From contig JAEDMN010000162.1 of assembly GCA_016302985.1 (NCBI GenBank), positions 1-7,663 of the forward strand: DNA of 7,663 nucleotides, given 5' to 3'. Shown in pieces: positions 1-6,577 of this stretch. Numbering within the stretch: position 1 is the stretch's first letter; each line of letters opens with the position of its first letter. The translations under genes and the position numbers were made by a program. Under the pieces are notes generated by a model. That model was not told the origin of the DNA, ran no database searches, and saw only the letters and a list, made by a program, of their open reading frames with translations. This DNA is from Kiritimatiellia bacterium (lineage in GTDB: Bacteria; Verrucomicrobiota; Kiritimatiellia; RFP12; UBA1067).

Positions 1-10
1 GGAGGGTGCC

Positions 11-1051
11 ATGAGGAAGCTTGCAAGCGTGGTGCGGGTCGGCGCGGTGACCGGCCTGCCGGGGGCGGACGGACTCTGCCGGGTGGCTCTGGAGGGGCGC
101 GGCTGGCAGGTCGTGGTGCGGCGGGGGCTGGTGGCGCCCGGCGCGCGCGCGGTCTATTTCGAGATTGACTCCGCACTGCCCCTGGACGACGCCCGCTTCG
201 CACGCCTGGCGGCGGATGCGCCGTCGGATTGGAAGCGGGGGAAGGAGGCGCTCGTCGTCCATTCCGCACGTCTGGGCGGCGTGCTCAGCCAGGGCGCGCT
301 GCTGCCGCTGGGTCTGTTCCCGGAACTGGCGGGCTGCGCGGAAGGGGCGGACGTGACGGCGCGCCTGGGCGTGTCGCTGGACCGGTCGGGCGAATGCGTG
401 CAGGGACGGCAGGAGGCGCGGGGCCCGTTCCCGGGCTTCATGCCGAAGACGGACGAGGAACGGATCCAGAACCTGCCGGAGTATTTCCGGACGATGCGCG
501 GCCGCTTCTTCGAAGTGACCGAGAAGCTGGACGGCACGAGCATGACGGTCTTCCATTCGCGGCTCTTCCAGGGCGGGTCGCCGTTCCGGGTCTGTTCGCG
601 CAATCTCGACCTGCGCGCGACGGAGGAGAGTCCGTACTGGCAGGTGGCGCGGAAGTACGATCTGGCGCGCAAGCTCCGGACCTGGGCGCGCGAACTGGCC
701 TTCCAGGGCGAGCTCGTGGGACCGGGCGTCAATGGCAACCGGGGCGGCTACCCGGAACTGGAATGGCGCGTCTTCCGGATCTGGGACATCGCCCGGTCCT
801 GTTTTCTCGAGACGACGGAGCGGCGGGCGCTCTGCCGCCGCCTGGGCATCCCGCACGTGCCCGTCGTCAACGCGGCGAGCCCGCTCTTCGACCGCTATCC
901 GACCCTGAACCTCCTGATGGAATACGCGGACGGTCCCGGCGCCACGGGCCGTCCCCGCGAAGGCCTCGTCTTCAAGGAGGCCGGCTCTCGCTTCCCCGTC
1001 AGCTTCAAGGCCGTCAGCAACCGCTACCTGCTTGGTCCCGTTATGCTATAA
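11..1051 (+). CDS. ATP-dependent RNA ligase, Rnl5/DRB0094-like
   Basis: A 346-residue nucleotidyltransferase-fold ligase, expected to join RNA 5'-phosphate and 3'-OH ends through lysyl-AMP and RNA-adenylate intermediates. Motif I is EKLDGT at residues 171-176, with Lys172 as the adenylated residue. It is followed by CSRN (195-198), the FQGELVG block (231-237), FRIWDI (255-260), motif IV EGLVFK (317-322) and motif V SFKAVSN (331-337). Residues 1-130 or so lie before the ligase domain and look like the N-terminal OB-type domain of the Deinococcus DRB0094 (Rnl5) group. The total length also fits that group. The start is fixed by GGAGGG at bases 1-6, four bases before the ATG. Its stop TAA shares its last A with the ATG of the next gene, so translation is probably coupled. 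All core motifs look intact, so I expect an active enzyme. Its RNA substrate, and why it sits beside synthase genes, cannot be read from the sequence. Confidence 0.88.
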   Translation: MRKLASVVRVGAVTGLPGADGLCRVALEGRGWQVVVRRGLVAPGARAVYFEIDSALPLDDARFARLAADAPSDWKRGKEALVVHSARLGGVLSQGALLPLGLFPELAGCAEGADVTARLGVSLDRSGECVQGRQEARGPFPGFMPKTDEERIQNLPEYFRTMRGRFFEVTEKLDGTSMTVFHSRLFQGGSPFRVCSRNLDLRATEESPYWQVARKYDLARKLRTWARELAFQGELVGPGVNGNRGGYPELEWRVFRIWDIARSCFLETTERRALCRRLGIPHVPVVNAASPLFDRYPTLNLLMEYADGPGATGRPREGLVFKEAGSRFPVSFKAVSNRYLLGPVML

Positions 1052-1052
1052 T
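1044..1052 (+). promoter_or_regulatory. Perfect extended -10 (TGcTATAAT) overlapping a start codon
   Basis: The bases TGCTATAAT match the extended -10 consensus TGnTATAAT exactly, in otherwise very GC-rich coding sequence. There is no convincing -35 hexamer 16-18 bases upstream. The element spans the end of the RNA ligase and the ATG of the ketosynthase-like gene. A transcript from it would start near 1059-1060, downstream of that ATG and at an in-frame GTG (1060). It could be an internal promoter giving a leaderless message, or a coincidence of the TAATG overlap. Confidence 0.4.
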
Positions 1053-2430
1053 GGCCGCCGTGGAATCCTGTCCAATAGCGATTGTCGGCGTCTCGTGCCG
1101 ATTTGCCGGGGCGCCGGACCCCGGGTCCTTCTGGCGCCAGATCATGCACCGCGAGAGCGGGATCGCGGCGCTGGGCGCGGAGACGGCGCTGGCCCCGGGC
1201 GCCGCCAACCTCTTCGACCGTCCGTATCCGACGCACGGCGGATTGCTGGGCGAGCTCTACGCATGCGACGCGCGGGGGCAGAACTTCCCGCGGCAGCTGA
1301 ACGCGGGCGAGAACCAGGACCTCTACTTCGTGGTGCAGCTCGCGTTCGACGCGCTGGCGGACGCGGGGATGCGTCCGCACGTGCCGGAGCCGGTGCGCGG
1401 CACGGTGCGCATGGGCTATGCGCCGCCGTTCAGCTCGTCCACGGTGAACTGGCTTGAGCACACCTTCTTCGTGGACCAGACGATGGACGTCATCCGCAGC
1501 TTCTTCCGGCAGGCGCCGGAGGAGGTGCTGGGGACGGTGCGGGCGAAGCTCGTGGAGTCCCTGCCCACGCCCGACGCGGCGAGCTTCCTGTCGGGGGCCG
1601 GCCACCGCATCGCCGGCTGGATCGCGCGCGAATGCTCCTTCTCGGGCGGCGCGACGACGCTGGACGCCGGGGCGCTCTCGGGCATCGCGTCGCTGCGCGC
1701 GGCGATGGACGACCTGCGCAGCGGGCGGGCGGACGTGGCGCTGGCGGGCGCGGTCGAGCCGCCGCTGAGCCGGGCGTTCCTCGAGGGGGTCTCGGGCGAG
1801 GTGCTCTTCTCGACGGAGGGCGACCTGGTGCCGTTCAGCCGCGACGCGCGGGGGACGCTGCCGGGCGAAGGCGGGGCCTTCTTCGTGCTCAAGCGCGAGG
1901 CGGACGCGCTGCGGGCGAAGGACCGCATCTACGCGCTCGTGCGGGCGGTGGCGTGCGGGTCGAGCCCGCGGGACGTGCTGCTGCAGGCGGCGGCGGACCG
2001 GGCCGGGGCGCCGACCGAGTCCATCCAGCTGATCGAGGCGGACGGCTGCGGCATCCCCGAAATCGACGCGGCGGAGGTGGCCGCGGTGCAGAAGCTGTGG
2101 GGCGAGCACCGTCCGGGCGGCCCGCTCGTGGGCATCGGCAGCGTGAAGGGCAACGTCGGGCACTGCTTCCGCGCCTCGGCCGCGGCGGCGATCCTGAAGA
2201 CGGCGCTCGCGCTGCGGCGGAAGGTGCTGCCGCCCCAGATCGCGGCGGAGCGTCCGCTGGACGAGCTCGCGAACCTGGGGTCGTCCGCCTATCTGCTGAA
2301 CGACGCGCGCCCGTGGGTGACGGGCGACCCGAGCTCGCCGCGGCGGGCCGCGGTGCTGGTGGACAGTCTGGGCGGGCGGCATGCGGCGCTCGTGCTGGAG
2401 GAGGAGCCGACGACGGGGGACCGGACGTGA
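1051..2430 (+). CDS. Ketosynthase-like protein lacking the active-site Cys (chain-length-factor-like)
   Basis: A 459-residue protein covering one whole thiolase-fold ketosynthase domain of the PKS/Pfa type. Family landmarks are in order: PIAIVGVSCRF (8-18), the LRSGRADVALAGAVE block (222-236), PFSRDARGTLPGEGG (261-275), the IEADGCG loop (328-334) and GSVKGNVGH (363-371). The nucleophile motif, normally D-T-A-C-S-S, reads D205-A-G-A208-L-S, so Cys is replaced by Ala. The first catalytic His (EAHGTG) is Asp331, while the second, His371, is kept. It therefore cannot condense acyl chains by the normal mechanism. This resembles chain length factors and the degenerate second KS of PfaC-type synthases, which work as partners of an active KS. 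I chose ATG 1051 because it overlaps the ligase stop (TAATG) and leaves only a few residues before the KS fold. No Shine-Dalgarno is visible, so it relies on coupling or on the GTG at 1060. Its stop overlaps the next start (GTGA). A decarboxylase role is possible but less likely. Confidence 0.85.
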   Translation: MAAVESCPIAIVGVSCRFAGAPDPGSFWRQIMHRESGIAALGAETALAPGAANLFDRPYPTHGGLLGELYACDARGQNFPRQLNAGENQDLYFVVQLAFDALADAGMRPHVPEPVRGTVRMGYAPPFSSSTVNWLEHTFFVDQTMDVIRSFFRQAPEEVLGTVRAKLVESLPTPDAASFLSGAGHRIAGWIARECSFSGGATTLDAGALSGIASLRAAMDDLRSGRADVALAGAVEPPLSRAFLEGVSGEVLFSTEGDLVPFSRDARGTLPGEGGAFFVLKREADALRAKDRIYALVRAVACGSSPRDVLLQAAADRAGAPTESIQLIEADGCGIPEIDAAEVAAVQKLWGEHRPGGPLVGIGSVKGNVGHCFRASAAAAILKTALALRRKVLPPQIAAERPLDELANLGSSAYLLNDARPWVTGDPSSPRRAAVLVDSLGGRHAALVLEEEPTTGDRT

Positions 2431-5400
2431 ACGCGGATCTCAGCGAGGCCTTTGGCAGCGAGCTCGTGCTGCTCGGCGCGGCCGACGACGCGGCGCTGGC
2501 GGATGCGGCGGACCGGCTCGTCAACTACCTGGAGCAGGCGCCCAGCGCGCCGCTGCGCGACGTGGCGTACACCTGCGCGCGCCGGTTCCCGGAGGAGCGG
2601 ACCGCGGTGCTCGCGGTGGTCGCGCGGACGGCGGGGGAGCTGCGGTCGCGCCTCGTGGCGGCGTCCGCGCGCATCCGCGGCGGCACGGCGCGCATCCGCG
2701 ACAAGAGCGGCACCTACTATTTCCGGCGGCACCTGCTGGGCGAGGGCGGGGGGCGGCTCGCCTTCGTGTTCCCGCCGGCGGCGTCCTTCTACACCGACAT
2801 GCTGCGCGACCTGACGGTGCGCTTCCGCGAATGCCGGCTCGCGTTCGACGAGCTCGAGGCGGCCCTGGCCGGCAAGGGGCTGTTCCAGCCTTCGGCGTTC
2901 GTGTTCCCGCCGGCTCCGTACTACCGGCACGACGCGGATGTCTTCACGGCGGGCGGCTACGCGGAGGCCGTCGTCTCCACGTACACGGCGAACGCGGCGA
3001 TGGCGCGCATGCTGGCGTCGCTGGGCGTGCGGCCGGACGGGGCGACGGGCTTCGCGGGCGGCGACCTGAACGCGCTCGTGGCGGGCGGGATGTTCGGACG
3101 CAGGTTCGACCGGAAGCGCCGCCTCGAGTTCCTGCAGGACATGTACAAGACCGTGAACAACGCGGTCGCGCACGCGGGGCTGCCGAAGTGCGTGATGGCG
3201 ACCGTGGTCGCGGCCCGGCCCGAGGAGGCCGCGGCCGTGCTGGACGCCTTCCCGCCGGAGAAGGTCCAGCGGTCGATCCTCTTCTCGTCCAAGCAGGTCG
3301 CGCTGGCCCTGGCGCCGGAGGCCGCGGACGAGGTGCTGCAGGCGCTGGCGGCCGTGGGCGCGCGCAGCATGCGCCTGCAGGTCGACCGTCCCTTCAACAC
3401 GCCCTGGTGCCGGCAGGTGCTGTCGCTCTTCCACAAGTTCTCCAGCCGGTGGCTGGACGAGGCGCCGGAGATTCCCGTGTACTCGTGCGGCAGCGCGGAA
3501 CCGTTCCCGCGGAAACCGCGGAAGGCGCGCGACGCGGCGGCGGACCAGTGGGTCGAGCCGGTGCGCTTCGGCGACACGGTGCGGCGGATGCACGCGGACG
3601 GCTTCCGGGTCTTCCTCGAGGTGGGGCCGCGCGGCGTGATGGCGGGGCTCGTCGACGACGTCCTGAAGGGCGAGGAGCACCTCGCGCTCGCGGCGGACTC
3701 GATCCACCGCGCGGGCCTGCTGCAGCTGCAGCACGCGGTGGGCGCGCTGGCGGCCGTGGGCGCGCCGGTGGACGCGACCTCGCTCTTCGCGCACCGGCGG
3801 CCGCGCGCGCTCGACTTCGACTCCCCGCTGACGCTGGAGGTGCGGGCGGACCGCGAACTGCGCCTGTCACGCGAGTTTCCGCGCCTCGTGCTGCCGGCCG
3901 CGGGCCTGGCGCTCGAGGGCACGATGACCGGCATGGCGGAGAGCACGCCGGGGGCGCGCCGGAAGAACGGCGCGCGGGCGGCCGCGGAGGCGGCGCGCGC
4001 GCGTCGCCGGCGCCGGTTCGGCTTCGGCGCGATGAACCCGCTCGTCTCCGACGCGGACACGGTGGACGACCGGCCGGGGTGCCGCGAAATCGTCAAGACG
4101 TTCACCTTCGCGGACGCGCCGTTCCTGGCCGACTTCGCGATCGGGTCCTCCCAGCTGGCCTTCTCGGACCTTTCGCTGCGCGGCCTCGTGCCGCTGCACC
4201 TCGTGGCCGGCGCGGAGATCATGGCGGAGGTCGCGCAGATGCTCGCGCCGAACCGCCGGGTCGTGGCGGTCGAGGACCTGCAGACGCGCCGCCGCGTCGC
4301 GTTCCGCGACGGCAAGCTGCGCCTCTTCGTGCGCGCGGAGCGGGCCGCGAGCCCGGATCCGGAACATGTGGCCGTGCACGTGCAGCTGCGCGAGGACGCG
4401 CCCGGCTCGGCCTGGACGTGGCCCGTGCTCGAGGGCACCTTCGTGCTCGCGGAGGAGGACCGGCCCGCGCCGGCCTTCGTGCCGCCGGCCCTGCCCGGGT
4501 CGCGGGAGGTGCACTGGACGGATTCCGACATCTACCCGGACCGCCTGTTCGCGGGCGAGCGCCTGCGGCACATCCGGGCCGCGGACCGCTGGAGCAAGGC
4601 CGGGCTCGACTACGACGTCGAGGCGCCCCGGGGGGCGGGCGCGGTCGCGTTCACGGACTTCCCCGTGTGGGCGCTCGGACCGCAGCTGCTGGCCGCGGTG
4701 GCGGACGGCTTCCAGCTGTGGCGCAGTCACGAGTGGTCGCAGGGCGCGGTGTCGTCCCCGTTCCGGGTGCGCCGCATCGCGGTGCACGCGCTGCCGGCGG
4801 AGGGGGCGCGGCTGCACTGCTACCTGCGCCTGGCGGGCCAGACCCCGCAGTCCCTGCTGACGGACATCCTCGTCTCGGACGGGAACGGCCAGCTCGTGCT
4901 GGAGATGCGCGGGTACGAGGAGCTCACGGAGCGCGTGCCCGACGAGTACCGCCGGCTGCTGCTCTCCCCCGCGGGGACGTACCTCACGCGCCCGGTGCCG
5001 GACGGGACGTTCGGCGCGCTGGCGACGCCCGTCGCGTCCGCGATGACGATGGATGTGCCGTACCCGCTGTTCGAGCGGAACGAGGAGATTTGGCTGCGCG
5101 TGCTCTCGCAGGTGGTGCTGAACAAGATGGAGCGCGGCGACTTCGCCGACCTGTCGGGTTCCACCGGCCGGCGCACGGAATGGCTCTTCGGCCGCATCGC
5201 GGCGAAGGAGGCCGTGCGGCGCTTCCTGCAGGAGCACTACCAGGCGCGCTGGTGCGACGCCGACGTGCAGATCTGGCGGGACGACAGCGGCAAGCCGCAC
5301 CCGATCGGCACGTGGAAGGACTACCTCTCCTCCTCGATCGACCTCGCGATCGCGCACACGGCCCAGTTCGTGGTGGCCGTGGTGGCGGCGAACGCGCGCG

Positions 5401-5792
5401 TCGGCGTCGACGTCGAGGCGTGCGACCGCGACCTCTCGGAGGAGTTCACGCGGGGCGTGTTCACGCCGGACGAGCTGGAGCTGGCGGTGCATGCGGCGAA
5501 CGCCCCGAGTGCGGTGATCCGGTTCTGGTGCGCGAAGGAGGCGGTGTCGAAGGCCCTCGGCACGGGTATCCGCTACTCGCCGCGCGAGCTCGTCGTGGAT
5601 GCGTTCCGGCCCGAGACCGGCGAGATGGAGCTGAAGCTGACGGGCCAGTGGCTGGAGCCGTTCAAGCAGTTCCAGGGGCGGACCATCCCCGTGGCGTCGT
5701 CCGTCGTCAAGGGGCACGTGCTTGCCAGCTGCTTCATCCCCGAAAGCTTCCTGGCGACTGGACAAAGTAAAGGCGACGGTCGGCGGTTTTAA
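2427..5792 (+). CDS. Fused pseudo-acyltransferase / dehydratase-like / PPTase protein
   Basis: A 1121-residue PKS-like multidomain protein. Residues 1-100 resemble a KS-AT linker. Residues 110-470 resemble an acyltransferase, but the FPGQG entry reads FPPAAS (115-120), GHSxGE reads GFAGGD (208-213, Ala210 for the Ser), and the AFHS His is Asn324. EVGP (398-401) is kept. An Arg-rich linker (512-530) follows. Residues 552-880 look like a double-hotdog dehydratase in which HPFLxDH reads APFLADF (564-570), with Phe570 for the catalytic His. A candidate second-half acid, Asp760 in ADGFQ, remains. Residues 905-1110 form an Sfp-type PPTase with intact VGVDVE (992-997) and FWCAKEAVSK (1033-1042), expected to move phosphopantetheine from CoA to a carrier-protein Ser. 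No carrier protein (GxDSL) is seen. The GTG start is set by the GTGA overlap with the upstream stop and a weak GGGGGA six bases before. The C-terminal tail GQSKGDGRRF lies beyond the PPTase fold. Domain order recalls PfaC, Hgl and enediyne synthases with a C-terminal PPTase. It is probably a soluble cytosolic scaffold. Confidence 0.85.
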   Translation: MNADLSEAFGSELVLLGAADDAALADAADRLVNYLEQAPSAPLRDVAYTCARRFPEERTAVLAVVARTAGELRSRLVAASARIRGGTARIRDKSGTYYFRRHLLGEGGGRLAFVFPPAASFYTDMLRDLTVRFRECRLAFDELEAALAGKGLFQPSAFVFPPAPYYRHDADVFTAGGYAEAVVSTYTANAAMARMLASLGVRPDGATGFAGGDLNALVAGGMFGRRFDRKRRLEFLQDMYKTVNNAVAHAGLPKCVMATVVAARPEEAAAVLDAFPPEKVQRSILFSSKQVALALAPEAADEVLQALAAVGARSMRLQVDRPFNTPWCRQVLSLFHKFSSRWLDEAPEIPVYSCGSAEPFPRKPRKARDAAADQWVEPVRFGDTVRRMHADGFRVFLEVGPRGVMAGLVDDVLKGEEHLALAADSIHRAGLLQLQHAVGALAAVGAPVDATSLFAHRRPRALDFDSPLTLEVRADRELRLSREFPRLVLPAAGLALEGTMTGMAESTPGARRKNGARAAAEAARARRRRRFGFGAMNPLVSDADTVDDRPGCREIVKTFTFADAPFLADFAIGSSQLAFSDLSLRGLVPLHLVAGAEIMAEVAQMLAPNRRVVAVEDLQTRRRVAFRDGKLRLFVRAERAASPDPEHVAVHVQLREDAPGSAWTWPVLEGTFVLAEEDRPAPAFVPPALPGSREVHWTDSDIYPDRLFAGERLRHIRAADRWSKAGLDYDVEAPRGAGAVAFTDFPVWALGPQLLAAVADGFQLWRSHEWSQGAVSSPFRVRRIAVHALPAEGARLHCYLRLAGQTPQSLLTDILVSDGNGQLVLEMRGYEELTERVPDEYRRLLLSPAGTYLTRPVPDGTFGALATPVASAMTMDVPYPLFERNEEIWLRVLSQVVLNKMERGDFADLSGSTGRRTEWLFGRIAAKEAVRRFLQEHYQARWCDADVQIWRDDSGKPHPIGTWKDYLSSSIDLAIAHTAQFVVAVVAANARVGVDVEACDRDLSEEFTRGVFTPDELELAVHAANAPSAVIRFWCAKEAVSKALGTGIRYSPRELVVDAFRPETGEMELKLTGQWLEPFKQFQGRTIPVASSVVKGHVLASCFIPESFLATGQSKGDGRRF

Positions 5793-5831
5793 TGCGACGG
5801 CCTGCCCCCGAAAGCTTCTTCACGTGAGCGG

Positions 5832-5859
5832 TTGAAGGATGGTGGTTTTGTGGTAGAAT
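5832..5859 (+). promoter_or_regulatory. Promoter of the IMP cyclohydrolase unit
   Basis: TTGAAG (5832-5837) lies 16 bases before TAGAAT (5854-5859), which is preceded by TGG, making an extended -10 (TGGTAGAAT). The local sequence turns AT-rich, unlike its surroundings. The expected transcription start is near 5866, followed by an AAGGAG ribosome-binding site (5877-5882) six bases before the ATG at 5889. The rest of the 96-base gap (5793-5888) shows no convincing terminator for the upstream gene. Confidence 0.7.
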
Positions 5860-5888
5860 ATGGACATTTCAAAACGAAGGAGTAGAAC

Positions 5889-6569
5889 ATGGCGCTGAAC
5901 ATCGTGAAGGACATCGACGCGCGCGTGGCGGTCAAGCACGTGCTGATGAGCGTATCCGACAAAACTGGGCTTGAAACGTTCGTTCCGGCTCTTGTCAAGG
6001 CCTGCCCGGGCGTGAAGATCTACTCCACGGGCGGCACCTACACGAAGGTTCGGGAGATTCTCGGCGATGCGGCCGAGGGCACGCTCGTCGCGGTGAGCGA
6101 CTACACGGGCCAGCCGGAGATGCAGGGCGGCCTCGTGAAGACGCTCGACTTCAAGATCTACCTCGGGCTGCTGAGCGAGACGTACAACGACGCGCACCAG
6201 GCCGACCTGAAGCGCCTGGCGGCGCAGCCGATCGACATGGTCGTGGTGAACCTCTATCCGTTCCAGCAGACGGTCGCCCAGGCGGGCGTCACGCCCGAGA
6301 TGGCGCGCACGAACATCGACATCGGCGGCCCCTGCATGGTGCGCGCCTCCGCGAAGAACTACCTGCGCGTCGCCTCCGTGACGGACCCGATGGACTACGC
6401 GAACCTCGCCACCGAGCTGGCCGACCATGGCGGCACGCTGGGCCTCGACACGCGCTTCCGCCTGATGAAGAAGGCGTTCACGCACACGGCGCAGTATGAC
6501 AAGGCCATCTCCGAGTTCTTCACGACGCGCACGTGGGACGAGGTCAACGGCACGTACACCCAGCACTAA
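5889..6569 (+). CDS. purH: Stand-alone IMP cyclohydrolase (N-terminal domain of PurH)
   Basis: A 226-residue protein equal to the MGS-like IMP cyclohydrolase half of bifunctional PurH. It would close FAICAR to IMP, the last step of de novo purine synthesis. The conserved blocks are SVSDKTG (21-27), STGGT (46-50), VSDYTGQPEM (69-78), VKTL (83-86), VVVNLYPF (118-125), NIDIGGP (142-148) and RASAKN (152-157). The lysine, tyrosine, aspartate and lysine that line the PurH active site correspond to Lys84, Tyr123, Asp144 and Lys156, all kept. Two changes stand out in the loop usually read as GRVKTLHP: Arg is Leu82, and His-Pro is Asp87-Phe88. The protein ends where the AICAR formyltransferase half would begin, so that step must be encoded elsewhere, either as a separate domain or as another type of enzyme. 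AAGGAG six bases before the ATG and the promoter at 5832-5859 make it the first gene of a two-gene unit. Confidence 0.9.
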   Translation: MALNIVKDIDARVAVKHVLMSVSDKTGLETFVPALVKACPGVKIYSTGGTYTKVREILGDAAEGTLVAVSDYTGQPEMQGGLVKTLDFKIYLGLLSETYNDAHQADLKRLAAQPIDMVVVNLYPFQQTVAQAGVTPEMARTNIDIGGPCMVRASAKNYLRVASVTDPMDYANLATELADHGGTLGLDTRFRLMKKAFTHTAQYDKAISEFFTTRTWDEVNGTYTQH

Positions 6570-6577
6570 GGTCCTTC

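Noticed and set aside
229..1050. Upstream extension of the ketosynthase-like frame to an ATG at 229
   Set aside because: It would overlap most of the RNA ligase, and the extra residues are Gly/Arg-rich out-of-frame sequence. The KS fold begins just after 1051.
1632..2426. Upstream extension of the AT/DH/PPTase frame to 1632
   Set aside because: It overlaps the conserved KS-like gene and encodes low-complexity Arg/Gly/Ala sequence. The GTG at 2427 in the GTGA overlap begins right at the KS-AT linker-like region.
3867..5765. Long minus-strand open frames (632 residues here; also 2289-3794, 2957-4531, 1024-2382, 5820-6566, 6566-7438)
   Set aside because: They lie opposite genes with clear family motifs, are rich in Arg/His/Pro as expected of antisense GC-rich DNA, show no domain motifs and have no sensible ribosome-binding sites.
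5793..5831. Possible terminator after the PPTase gene
   Set aside because: No stable GC hairpin followed by a T run is present. The TTTT at 5787-5790 is inside the gene end and lacks a paired stem.
6533..6577. Earlier in-frame ATG for the zinc ribbon/EIIA gene
   Set aside because: It overlaps the purH end and adds 15 residues with no family likeness. ATG 6578 gives normal operon spacing.
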